A stretch of 64,000 nucleotides of DNA, from NCBI GenBank assembly GCA_937959275.1, contig CALGLU010000005.1, forward strand, positions 57,986 to 121,985, read 5' to 3'. Source of the DNA: an uncultured Saprospiraceae bacterium (GTDB lineage: Bacteria > Bacteroidota > Bacteroidia > Chitinophagales > Saprospiraceae). This document shows, piece after piece, positions 54,977 to 64,000 of this stretch (position 1 is the stretch's first letter; the number at the start of each line of letters is the position of its first letter). The notes beneath the pieces are model-generated. The model worked only from the letters and a program-made list of their open reading frames with translations, was not told the DNA's origin and made no database searches. Both the position numbers and the translations under genes were made by a program.

Positions 54977-55069
54977 AGCTTCATATATCCAATTCTTAGC
55001 ATAAGTCAATATAAAGTCTTAGATGCTTTAAGTACATTGGGTAATCTAAAAATTAAAACTGAATTAATT

Positions 55070-56074
55070 ATGAAGGTGATAGCGATCAAACAGCCAGGTG
55101 GCTTAGACAATTTGAGTGTTGAAGACAGACCTGATCCAACTGCAGGGCCGGGTGAAGTTGTCGTGGCTTGGCATGCCACATCTTTAAATTATCACGATTA
55201 TTTGGTAGCGATTGGTGGCATCCCTGTACCAGATGGACGGATCCCTATGTCTGATGGGGCTGGAGAGATCATAGCAATTGGTGAGGGTGTACTTGACTGG
55301 AAAATTGGAGATCAAGTGATGTCGATGTTTTTTCCAAACTGGATCGATGGTGATCCCACATTTGTAAAGATTGCGGGCGTGTCAGGTGAGACTGTAGATG
55401 GGTATATGACTGAACAGTCAGTCTTACCAGCGACGGCAGTGACTCGAATTCCTAAGGGCTATTCTTATGCAGAGGCGGCTACTTTGCCATGCGCAGGGCT
55501 GACAGCTTGGAATGGTTTGACTCATACAGGTGGCTTAATCGCGGGACAATCTGTGCTCATAGAAGGTACGGGCGGCATGTCTCTATTAGGTCTTCAATTT
55601 GCGAAGGCAGCTGGAGCAAAAGTGTATGCTACCACTTCATCAAATGAAAAAGCGGAGCGGTTAATGAGTATGGGTTGCGAAGCCGTTGTGAATTATAAAG
55701 AAGATGAGAGATGGGGAAAGGCCATTTCAAAATTATCTGGTGGAGGCGTTGATATTACTTTAGATGTTGGCGGAGGCTCAACCATGAATCAATCTGTAGA
55801 TGCAACTAAAATGGGTGGCAAAATTATCTCTATAGGCATCCTAGGTAATGGGCGAAAAGGGTCTATTACATTTCCTAAGTTATTTTTTAAGTTTATCAAT
55901 CTGCATGGGATTGCTGTTGGGAGTCGACTGATGCAAGAAGCGATGATTAACGCTATAGAGGCAAACAACATCAAACTAAACATTGATAAGAGTTTTGCGT
56001 TTGATCAGTTAGGAGATGCGTTTGCCTATCAGGATTCGGGTCAGCAATTTGGAAAGATAGTCGTCGAATGGTAG
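55070..56074 (+). CDS. NAD(P)-dependent medium-chain dehydrogenase/quinone oxidoreductase-like
   Basis: A 334-aa MDR enzyme. The ATG at 55070 (MKVIAIKQPGG) follows a poor 34-codon extension and gives the usual family start. NYHDYLVAIGGIPV lacks the catalytic zinc Cys, placing it with the zinc-free quinone-oxidoreductase group. The cofactor site is VLIEGTGGMSLLGLQFAKAAGAKVYATTSS. It probably reduces an enone or quinone with NADPH. A flavin monooxygenase gene follows 49 nt downstream. Confidence 0.85.
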   Translation: MKVIAIKQPGGLDNLSVEDRPDPTAGPGEVVVAWHATSLNYHDYLVAIGGIPVPDGRIPMSDGAGEIIAIGEGVLDWKIGDQVMSMFFPNWIDGDPTFVKIAGVSGETVDGYMTEQSVLPATAVTRIPKGYSYAEAATLPCAGLTAWNGLTHTGGLIAGQSVLIEGTGGMSLLGLQFAKAAGAKVYATTSSNEKAERLMSMGCEAVVNYKEDERWGKAISKLSGGGVDITLDVGGGSTMNQSVDATKMGGKIISIGILGNGRKGSITFPKLFFKFINLHGIAVGSRLMQEAMINAIEANNIKLNIDKSFAFDQLGDAFAYQDSGQQFGKIVVEW

Positions 56075-56123
56075 GCTCCACTACACAATACATAGTTTAA
56101 GGTCACATCGTTCAAACATCTCT

Positions 56124-57581
56124 ATGACTGCTAACAGATACACAACGGTTATCATCGGGACAGGTTTCGCTGGAATTTGTATGGCCATCAAATTAAAAGA
56201 AAGAGGTGTACATGATTTTGTCATACTTGAGAAGGCCAAGGATGTGGGAGGCACCTGGCGAGAAAACACTTACCCTGGTGCTGAGTGCGACGTCCCTTCT
56301 GCTTTATACAGTTTTTCATTTGAATCCTATCCTGCATGGAAATATAAATGGTCACACCAAGATCAAATTTTAGATTACATCCATCATTGTGTTGATACAT
56401 ATGAACTGTCTTCTCATATCATTTTTGATAGAGAATTGACATCTGCACATTGGGATGAGACTGAAAGTCTGTGGCAGATAAATTGTGCTCAGGAAAACTA
56501 CAAAAGCAAAACCTTAGTAACAGCAATCGGGCAACTGCATCACCCCTCTACGCCGGCATTTAATGGCATGGAATCGTTTAGTGGACAAAGTTGGCATTCG
56601 GCACAATGGGACCATTCCGTTAATCTTGAAAATAAACGCATCGGTGTAATTGGTAATGGATCAAGTGCTGCTCAGTTTATTCCGCAAATTGCAAACTCAG
56701 CGAAATCACTTTGCATTTTCCAACGATCACCCAATTGGATATTACCAAAGCAAGATCGAGCGTATAAAGACATAGAGAAAAGACTTGTGTCTATATTCCC
56801 TTTTCTACTCAAACTCTATCGACTTAAGATTTTTGCATTGTCAGGTGCCTATTATTTTCTGATGGAAGATAAGAATAAAATGATTCGGCGTTTATATGAG
56901 AAAAAGACGATAACATATATTAAGGAACACATTTCTGATAACGAAACTGTACAACAATTAATTCCTGACTACCCTCTCGGTGCAAGGCGAACCTTATTCT
57001 CAGATGACTATTACCAGACATTAGCAAAGGATAATGTGTCACTCATAACAGAGCCGATAGAGCAAATAACTTCTGCTGGACTGAGAACTCGGCATGAGTC
57101 CGAACACGAACTTGATGTACTGATTTATGCGACAGGTTTTAAATCAAATCCATTTTTATTTGGATTAGACATTAAGGGACTCGATCAGGAAGAGCTACAC
57201 AAAACATGGAAGAATGGACCTGTCAATTACAAAGGCATGACAATTTCTGGATTCCCAAATTTATTTATGATGTATGGACCTAACACGAATCTAGGTCATA
57301 ATTCGATCCTTCTCATGATTGAAGCTCAAGCCAATTACATCAGCCGTTGTGTCCAACAACTTAAAGCAAAAAACTGGAAATCAGTCAACGTCAAAGCCTC
57401 GAAAATGAATGAGTATTATCAATCCATTCAAGAACGTTTGAGCAAGATGATCTGGACAAAATCAAAATCCAGTTGGTACAAATCAGCAACCGGAGTCATT
57501 GAAAATAATTGGCCAGGAAGAACCACTGAATATGTAAGACTAACGAAACGATTTGATGAAGAGAATTATGAGATTGTTTAA
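56124..57581 (+). CDS. Flavin monooxygenase of Baeyer-Villiger type
   Basis: A 485-aa FAD- and NADPH-dependent enzyme. The FAD site is IIGTGFAGICMAIKL (about 10-24), followed by GGTWRENTYPGAECDVPS. The BVMO fingerprint FxGxxxHxxxW is present as FSGQSWHSAQWD (152-163). The NADPH site is IGVIGNGSSAAQF (173-185). It would insert oxygen next to a carbonyl, making esters or lactones. With the MDR gene just upstream it may form a small ketone-modifying unit. Confidence 0.9.
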   Translation: MTANRYTTVIIGTGFAGICMAIKLKERGVHDFVILEKAKDVGGTWRENTYPGAECDVPSALYSFSFESYPAWKYKWSHQDQILDYIHHCVDTYELSSHIIFDRELTSAHWDETESLWQINCAQENYKSKTLVTAIGQLHHPSTPAFNGMESFSGQSWHSAQWDHSVNLENKRIGVIGNGSSAAQFIPQIANSAKSLCIFQRSPNWILPKQDRAYKDIEKRLVSIFPFLLKLYRLKIFALSGAYYFLMEDKNKMIRRLYEKKTITYIKEHISDNETVQQLIPDYPLGARRTLFSDDYYQTLAKDNVSLITEPIEQITSAGLRTRHESEHELDVLIYATGFKSNPFLFGLDIKGLDQEELHKTWKNGPVNYKGMTISGFPNLFMMYGPNTNLGHNSILLMIEAQANYISRCVQQLKAKNWKSVNVKASKMNEYYQSIQERLSKMIWTKSKSSWYKSATGVIENNWPGRTTEYVRLTKRFDEENYEIV

Positions 57582-57586
57582 TGAGA

Positions 57587-57628
57587 TTTTTCATTTTCAT
57601 TTTCATTCCCATTTTGATTTTGATTTTA
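57587..57628. repeat. Hexamer array (ATTTTC/ATTTTG type)
   Basis: About seven units run between two convergent genes, starting 5 nt after the stop of the monooxygenase gene and ending 5 nt before the stop of gpsA. Confidence 0.75.
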
Positions 57629-57632
57629 TTTA

Positions 57633-58634
57633 TTAGCCAGGATCATATTCTGACTTTGACTCTGTCCGCAGCAAACCTCGAAATGCCTCGCGCGCCGACG
57701 CCTCTCCATTCACCACTCGATTCACTTCAAATGATATAGGCATCTCCACGCCATACTTTTGTGCTAACTCCATAACAACAGGTGCACTTTTAACCCCTTC
57801 TGCCACCATAGACATCTCTTCAATTATATCTGCCAATGCTCTCCCCTTCCCCAACTCAAATCCCACATGACGATTCCGACTCTGCGTACTATTACAAGTA
57901 GCTACCAAATCACCCATTCCCGTCAAGCCCGCAAAGGTTCTGCGTCTTCCGCCCATCGCAGTGCCTAACCTCGTCAGTTCAGCCAAGCCCCTCGTGATCA
58001 CGGCCGCCCTCGTATTATCTCCTGCTCCCATGCCATCACCCATGCCAGCTGCTATCGCAACAATATTCTTTAGCGCTCCACCCAATTCACAGCCAACCAC
58101 ATCCTCATTCGTATACACGCGAAACAAACCCGTGCTAAACACCTTTTGCAATTCTACACTAATCGTATCATCTACTGTCGCTAAGACACTTGCCGCTGCC
58201 TGACCTGCCATAATCTCTCTCGCCAGATTCGGACCAGTTAATACTCCAGCTGGATGGCCTGGCATAACCGACTCTATGATTTCTGTCATCCGTAACAAAC
58301 TCCCTTTCTCCAGTCCCTTTGACAAGCTCACGATCGGCACCCAAGGCCGAATTGTTTTCTTGGCCTCTGTCAATACATTTCTAAAATTTTGGGCTGGAAT
58401 CCCCATGACGATAACATCTGCATCCTGCACTGTCTCCTCAATGGTTTGACAGGCAACCAAAGATTTAGTCAACTGTGCATCCTTCAAATATTTTGAATTC
58501 GTATGCTGTTCATTAATCTCCAAAACTGTATCCGGATTTCGAGCCCAGATTTTTGTTGGCGTATTCCTAGCGACTAATGAAGCAACTGTTGTCCCCCATG
58601 ATCCTCCTCCAAGTATGCCTATTTTTAGATTCAT
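57633..58634 (-). CDS. gpsA: Glycerol-3-phosphate dehydrogenase [NAD(P)+]
   Basis: A 333-aa enzyme that reduces dihydroxyacetone phosphate to sn-glycerol 3-phosphate for phospholipids. The NAD(P) site is IGILGGGSWGTTVASL; substrate-site segments are VSLSKGLEKGS, VLTGPNLAREIMAG, GALKNIVAIAAGMGDGMGAGDNTRAA and GLTGMGDLVATCNS. It lies downstream of the PlsB-HAD-PlsC fusion gene on the same strand; that enzyme would consume its product. Confidence 0.96.
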   Translation of the reverse strand: MNLKIGILGGGSWGTTVASLVARNTPTKIWARNPDTVLEINEQHTNSKYLKDAQLTKSLVACQTIEETVQDADVIVMGIPAQNFRNVLTEAKKTIRPWVPIVSLSKGLEKGSLLRMTEIIESVMPGHPAGVLTGPNLAREIMAGQAAASVLATVDDTISVELQKVFSTGLFRVYTNEDVVGCELGGALKNIVAIAAGMGDGMGAGDNTRAAVITRGLAELTRLGTAMGGRRRTFAGLTGMGDLVATCNSTQSRNRHVGFELGKGRALADIIEEMSMVAEGVKSAPVVMELAQKYGVEMPISFEVNRVVNGEASAREAFRGLLRTESKSEYDPG

Positions 58635-58640
58635 GTGTTT

Positions 58641-58675
58641 TGGTTTGTTGGTGATTTGTGTTTGGTGATTTGTGG
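58641..58675. repeat. Heptamer array (TGGTGAT/TTGTGTT type)
   Basis: Five 7-nt units related to the GGTGATT array at 45208 lie directly upstream of the gpsA start. Confidence 0.6.
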
Positions 58676-58884
58676 TTCGTCAATAATTTGTGCAGATATT
58701 AAAAGATCGTAATCTTGTTGTTTATCTTTAATAAACTGGTTATCAGTTTTTCCTTATCTACAGAGGATTTGAGTTTGAATAAATGAGAATATTTGCTGTG
58801 CTCGCTGGTATAGACTCTTATAGACTCCTCATTCACAATGATCTTTTTTATTTCCATAATGTGGATCTGAAATTCAGCCGTTGT

Positions 58885-58957
<73 letters not shown>

Positions 58958-58960
<3 letters not shown>

Positions 58961-61900
58961 GTTCAAAACTTTCACCTCCTGCTGCCCCAACGCCTCTAAA
59001 TACAAATCTCGAATACGTGAAATATGACCATTCAAATCTTTCTTTTTCCAACTCTTCGTTTCGATTGGATCCAATACATTAATACGAATTGTCGCTGGCT
59101 GTACGAGAGATCTTCCTCTAGGCATCACATCATGTGCGTTCTCAATAACGATAGGCACAATGGGAACCTTTGCCCCCATAGCCAAATGAAATGCTCCTTT
59201 TTTAAACGCGCCCAGCGTATAATCATAACTTCTAGTGCCCTCTGGAAAGATAACAACTGATGTACCACTTTTTAATGCATCGACAGCTGGCTTCATCGCT
59301 TCAATCGCCTTATCCTTATCACCACGATCAATAAAGATCATGCCTTTCGAAGCAGTTAAGAGCTGACCTATGATGGGCATTCGTTGTATTTCTTTTTTAC
59401 CGATACCAACCGTATCCTTTCGCAATAATTTAGATGCGACAATCATATCTGCATTGGACTGATGATTAAGAATAAAGACACAAGGTCGATGCGACCAAAG
59501 CTTTTCCTCACCCTTCACCGCTAAATTTATACCCGCAACCTTAGCCCCTATATCTCCAAAACTTGCCATCATCGAATTTCTGCCATTCGACCAAGAGCCC
59601 GATGATGTCCCGCTTATCAGTCCTTTCGCAGCAGCGGGTATCAGACTTGCCATCGTTAAGACTGTCCTTACATAATTGCCGATCCCTTTACGACCTTGAT
59701 CATCAAAGCGATAGACGGGCCAATTATTTTGATACGATAAGGCTGACAAATCCTTGTCTGGATTAATGGCGATTGGATGACCAACGATCTCCATTAAAGG
59801 CAAATCTTCAGCACTATCTGTATAGAAGTATGATTTTGATAAATCTAAATGTAGCTCCTTTGTCAATTCTTTTGCTGCATGAGCTTTACCCTCACCCCAA
59901 CACGCTGGCTCTAATATACTTCCAGTAAATTTCCCATTCACGACTTCCATTCTTGTGCACATGACATGGTCAATGCCTAAATCAGTAGCGACCGGCGTGA
60001 CCTGATATGGCGTCGCTGCTGAAATAATCGCAACTGTATGCCCTTTAGCAATATGCGCTGCCACCAATGCTCTCGACTCTGGATAGATCGAATCTGCAAG
60101 ATGCTTAATATAGACCTCTTCTCCAACTTCAATAAACATTTGTTCTTTGATCCCTTTGACACCTTTCGCTCCAATCGCCGCAAGACTCGCAAAATTTTTA
60201 TCTCCCACTGCATACACCAAGGCTCCACTAAACTGCGCTAAAATCTCCTTGTTTTTCATCTGTCCACTCAATAGCCGTGTCTTGAAAAACTGAGTTGCTG
60301 AAAAACCTTTGATCAGCGTTCTATCTAAATCAAAAAAAGCGCCGATATGAGCTCCCTCTTCTGCATTTAAAATTTCATCAGTAATGCTTTCTGTTTTCGA
60401 ACCTGGTACCACATTTCTCTCAATCGGTATAATCTTCGCCTGATCTGTCGACGTCCGCAAGACATAGTCTTGAAGTTCTTTAATACCCGCAGCGATGCTT
60501 TTCAATTGCGCCAAAAACGCTGTTAGTTCTTTATGCTTATTATCTTTCTTTGTAGGAATGAGTCCTCTATTTTTTGCAAAACGAAGTCCATTTGTAATAA
60601 ATGGTTTCGAGACAGATTCAATCCGATGGATACCACCCTGCCAGTGCATTTCTTCTCCAAGAAACATACAGCTATGGAGCAACTTATTTTCATTGAATTC
60701 ATCAGTGATATCCATGTTCAACAAGGTTTGCGCCACTACGCTATATGCCTCGATATAGGTATAGAGTACAACTTGCGATATTAAAATAGCCTGACTTCTA
60801 AGTATATTTAGACAGGCTTCTTTCTTTCCGTTTAATTTTTTCTGCCACTTGGGATCCATGAGATCCAGATCATATTCGATCTCATCCGTAAAATTACCTT
60901 TACTCGAATAGAAAAACTCGAACTTGAATAAATCCCGCAATTCCATAATCTCATTCCAGAATGCCTCTTGGCGATCCTGCGGTTTCTCACCAGCTACTTT
61001 GAGCAAGCTGAGTTCTATAAAGGCTCTATGATATAAATGATGCACACACATATTGGAGTAATATGTCGACATCAAATAATTCTCTGGCACGATGGCAAAC
61101 TTCGCTTTTGCCCCATCACCAAGTTGCTGGATGAGCCCTGCTTGTTTTAAAATGTTTAACGCATACTGAACTGTTTGGCTAATAGGCACACCTCGATCGA
61201 CTAAGGCATCAGCCTTGTGACTTTCCACGATTTTCATTAAGCTCAGTACATTATGTTCGATCAAGTTTTTTGTCAATGAGAACTTACTTAATAAAGTCGT
61301 GCAAATGAGTGAGGCTGTCGTGACAGGTGTGATCTGATTGATTCGATGGACCAACTCAAATGCCAACTTAGGCAAGGTATATTTTTCATTGGGTGCTTGA
61401 AGGTCATCTGGGATCTCTGCAAAGTGCTCAGCTTCTCGTTCGATAGGCTCACCGATACGTATTGAAATCTTGCCATAATTTTTACCCATGTCTTTGATGT
61501 AGTTCACCATCCACATGAGATTTTCTGATTTCTTCTCTTTGCCTCGGCCTTCACTTGTCATCTCTTGCACATCCTGAATGAGGTCATAGACAACAGATAC
61601 AGGCACATATTTGACTTCGTCTTTAGATTGTCTCTCTCCTTCTGCAATATATTTTAAGATGCCCATCTTAGGCCATACCAATTTTCCTGTACGAGATCGA
61701 GTCCCTTCGATAGCCCACATGAAATGTTCTTTTTCTTTTACCAGATGAGACAAGAAATGTCTAAGTGTAGCCTTATAAATCTCGTTGTCTTTAAACGATC
61801 TTCTGATAAAAATGACACCCGCTTTTCTGCCAAATTTTCCGACGCCGAAAAAGCTTAAGTTGATGCCTGCAAAAATGTACGGGATGGGCAATCCATGTCT

Positions 61901-62227
61901 AGCTAATACAAGCGTCAATGCCCACATATCGATGTAGGTCTTATGCGTCATGACAAATGCGACAGAATGTCTGCGCATTAGTTTCCCCAATGCCTTGATT
62001 TCGTCAGGATTGACATCTATTGTCTCATCGTAACCTCTTGAAAGTGTGTATTTTAACAATTCAAACATAGCACCATCGGCGTATGCATCATGCTCCGAAT
62101 AGAGTTCTTTAAGATACACAGCAGCCTCTTTTTCCACTGCTTCATCAGTCATCTCAAATCGTTCAGCTAATTGTGATAGCGTTATTTGAAATTCAGCATC
62201 TTTTAAAATATATTCAACTCCTCTCAT
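58958..62227 (-). CDS. Fused PlsB-like acyltransferase / HAD phosphatase / PlsC-like acyltransferase
   Basis: A 1089-aa three-part enzyme. Part 1 (about 1-580) is a PlsB-type glycerol-3-phosphate acyltransferase: HKTYID (His95, Asp100, HX4D), GKFGRKAGVIFIRR and AIEGTRSRTGK (171-182). Part 2 (about 625-830) is a HAD-IB phosphatase: FFDLDRTL (Asp633, Asp635) and FYTDSAEDLP (Asp804, Asp808). Part 3 (about 890-1075) is a PlsC-type acyltransferase: NHQSNAD (His922, Asp927) and FPEGTRS. HAD-PlsC fusions next to a separate PlsB2 are known in mycobacteria; here all are on one chain. It should convert glycerol 3-phosphate to lysophosphatidate, phosphatidate and perhaps diacylglycerol at the membrane. 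Confidence 0.88.
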
Positions 62228-62307
62228 AGAATCTTCAATATACTAGAATCAAGGCAATCGATAGGTGATTCAGTCGATGAATGTGGTATTTAGTGTGTAT
62301 AAAAATT

Positions 62308-62332
62308 GCAAAGAGGGCGGGAGCCCTTTTGC
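62308..62332. terminator. Repeated short palindrome / hairpin
   Basis: GCAAAGAGGGC (62308-62318) pairs with GCCCTTTTGC (62323-62332), with one bulged G and loop GGGA, giving a 10-bp stem. The core matches the hairpin at 46351 (GCAAAGAGG-CGG-AGC-CTTTT). It lies upstream of the acyltransferase gene. Confidence 0.55.
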
Positions 62333-62384
62333 TTAAAGAGCTGTAGAAAACCATTTGGAACTTCATTTCAGGTGAAGGGGCCCC

Positions 62385-62567
62385 GCCCCAATGTCGTTTA
62401 GTTAGTGGTCGAGGTATTATCATTTGAAAATCCAATTGTCATGATTTTTACCAAAAATCCCGCCAATTGGAGACTTTCTTTAATCATTCCACGCGGCACT
62501 TCGTACCGCGCTACAATAATGTCGCACTTTCAGCGCTTCTATTTCCTTAACTAAATGACATTGGGGC
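62385..62567 (+). repeat. Structured repeat element, copy 2
   Basis: A 183-nt element with a 20-bp terminal stem: GCCCCAATGTCGTTTAGTTA (62385-62404) with TAACTAAATGACATTGGGGC (62548-62567), including the same G-U pair as copy 1. Hairpin A: TCCAATTG (62431-62438) with CAATTGGA (62464-62471), then GATTTTT/AAAAATC. Hairpin B: CGCGG (62492-62496) with CCGCG (62506-62510), loop CACTTCGTA. Hairpin C is weak here. Base changes from copy 1 occur in pairs that keep the stems. Confidence 0.75.
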
Positions 62568-62706
62568 TCCGCCCTCTCACCTCTTCTGAACAAGAAACAC
62601 ATGTGTCCTCCTTGAGCCTGTCAGCCTATGGCCTAACGTTGGGACACATCTCAAAACATATGATATATAAATTTAATATGTTTATCTTAGTTGAAAACAT
62701 ATACTT

Positions 62707-64000
62707 ATGACTACACAGCATGTAACTAATCGATTTAACGATAAACGATTAGAAAAAAGGGGGCCTACTTGGAAGATGCCTTAATGACATCTAGAAGTTG
62801 CAGCATCCATAAGAGTTGCACTAATGCTAGCTCAAGGAAAGGAGCATATCGATTTTTATCTAATGATAAGGTTAGCGAAGATTTATTGATAAAAGATTTA
62901 TATGAGCAATGTGAAAATTTAGTTGACAATAAAAGACTTATTGCTTTTTGTGATACAAGCAGTTTTAATTTTACTAGACACAAAGGTAGATTAACAGACT
63001 TCAGTGGATTAGGGTCAATAGGTAATGTTAATGGGACTCATCCTCTTGGATTTTATATGCACCCAATATTGGTTCATGAACAACACAGTGGCATTCCTTT
63101 AGGTATTTGTGGATTAAAATTATGGACTAGACAAGAGCAAGCAAAGCGGGACAAATCAAAAAGATATGAAACCAAAGATATATTCATAGAAGAAAAAGAA
63201 TCATACAAGTGGATAGGTCCTTGTTTGTCAAGTAAAAATAAGTCCTTAAGTAAAGCGCAACATATAACATTTGTCATGGATCGAGAAGGTGACATAATGG
63301 AAGTGTATGATAGATTGCCAGACGAACGAACAGATGTATTGGTCAGAGCCAAATCTAATCGATGGGTTTTAACTGAAAGTGGAGAGAAGGAAAAACTCAA
63401 TGATTATTTATTTAAACAGGAATCGTGTTTTGATGATCATATTGAAATTAAAGGGAATAAGAGAAAAAAACGAATAGCAGAAGTAGAAGTAAAATTTGTT
63501 AAATGCACCTTGCGTTGGCATGATAGACAAAAAGTAAGACTGAAGAACAATCCTGATGGTGTCAAAATAACGGCAATAGAAGTAAAAGAAATAAGCCATA
63601 AAGGATATGAAGGAGAACCACCATTGCTTTGGAGATTAATCACAACAAGTAACATAGAAACGGCTGATCAGGTTAAAGAGCAAATTAGAATCTATGAGCA
63701 GAGATGGCGTGTCGAAGAATTCTTTAAATTATTAAAAAGTGATGGTTTTGATATAGAATCAACAGAATTAGAAAGTGGTAAGTCAATTCGAAAATTAACG
63801 ATAATAATTATGAAAGCAAGTATTAAAATTCAACAGTTAAAGGCAGCGAGAGAAGGAACAACAGAATTAATGGTATCTGATGTTTTTAATAAAGAGGAAG
63901 TCGAATGCCTTGTACTAATAAATGACGAGGTTAATGGGGCGACCACAAAGCAACAAAATCCACATGATCCACAAAATCTGGCTTGGGCAACATGGATTAT
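62707..64000 (+). pseudogene. IS4-type (Tn5-like) transposase with a frameshift, cut by the window end
   Basis: From the ATG at 62707 the frame reads MTTQHVTNRFNDKRLEKRG and stops soon after. A -1 shift at the A6-G5 run (62753-62763) restores the family reading GAYLEDALMTSRSCSIHKSC...SSRKGAYRFLSNDKVS. That frame is then open to the window edge. The DDE triad is present: Asp in FCDTSS (codon 62952), Asp in VMDREGD (63279), and Glu (63714) in YEQRWRVEEFFKLLK, which fits the Y-x2-R-x3-E-x6-K signature. The run phase does not suit a standard slippery heptamer, so a one-base deletion is the likelier cause. About 35-40 C-terminal residues are missing. The gap 62568-62706 has TGTGTCC/GGACACA arms but no proven IS end. 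Confidence 0.85.

Noticed and set aside
63074..63655. Minus-strand frames of 63-108 codons at the window end
   Set aside because: They are antisense to the transposase, whose catalytic motifs are clear on the plus strand.

Overview
The window reads as a chromosome segment of an AT-rich Bacteroidota bacterium, most like the Saprospiraceae/Lewinella group. The evidence is secreted giants with Por-secretion (T9SS) C-terminal tails (PNPF motif), a dockerin-like block (SPYK-IAAD...LRK-ILG...GDVN) next to a cohesin-like domain, lamin-tail domains, 3-coathanger-type domains, a Bacteroidota-type ECF sigma factor with a TPR anti-sigma protein, and almost no recognisable Shine-Dalgarno sites. No rRNA, tRNA or CRISPR array was seen.

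Layout. 1-6.2 kb: the tail of a probable outer-membrane protein, an IPTL-CTERM-like surface protein, an operon of pseudouridine synthase, acyl-CoA reductase and endonuclease III, an inositol oxygenase, a small phosphodiesterase and a histone-H1/AT-hook-like protein. 6.2-27.6 kb: an accessory block of exported giants on the minus strand: two HYR-like paralogues (1306 and 1369 aa), a 3677-aa protein starting with an endonuclease I domain, and a 581-aa protein that shares its composition and appears to carry a lamin-tail-like domain. 27.8-37.1 kb: an exported amidohydrolase, a solo LuxR-type HTH protein, a YadA-head-like adhesin, a split ECF sigma factor with a membrane anti-sigma/TPR protein, and divergent from it an exported subtilase and an exported TPR-CHAT protease. 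37.2-41.5 kb: beta-oxidation genes (fadJ-like, thiolase) with a divergent TetR regulator and palindromic operator candidates. 41.6-46.8 kb: an Xre/RES toxin-antitoxin pair, a structured repeat, a DUF4874/DUF4832 protein and four tandem cysteine-rich lipoproteins. 46.9-52.1 kb: a sulfatase operon and kynureninase with a TauE exporter. 52.3-62.2 kb: a phosphoesterase, oxidoreductases, gpsA, and a fused PlsB-HAD-PlsC acyltransferase that would use the product of GpsA. 62.2-64 kb: a second copy of the structured repeat and an IS4-type transposase with a frameshift, cut by the window end.

The observations I rate highest are: (i) the sigma / anti-sigma / subtilase / CHAT locus, whose predicted topology allows a protease-gated sigma pathway like Craspase-type signalling but without CRISPR; (ii) a roughly 190-bp repeat present twice whose stems are kept by compensatory changes, so it may be a structured RNA or hairpin mobile element; (iii) 6-, 7- and 8-nt tandem arrays sitting directly on or next to stop codons of many genes; (iv) the tandem Cys-rich lipoprotein family; (v) the PlsB-HAD-PlsC fusion. 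All function calls come from reading motifs by eye; no database search was run.
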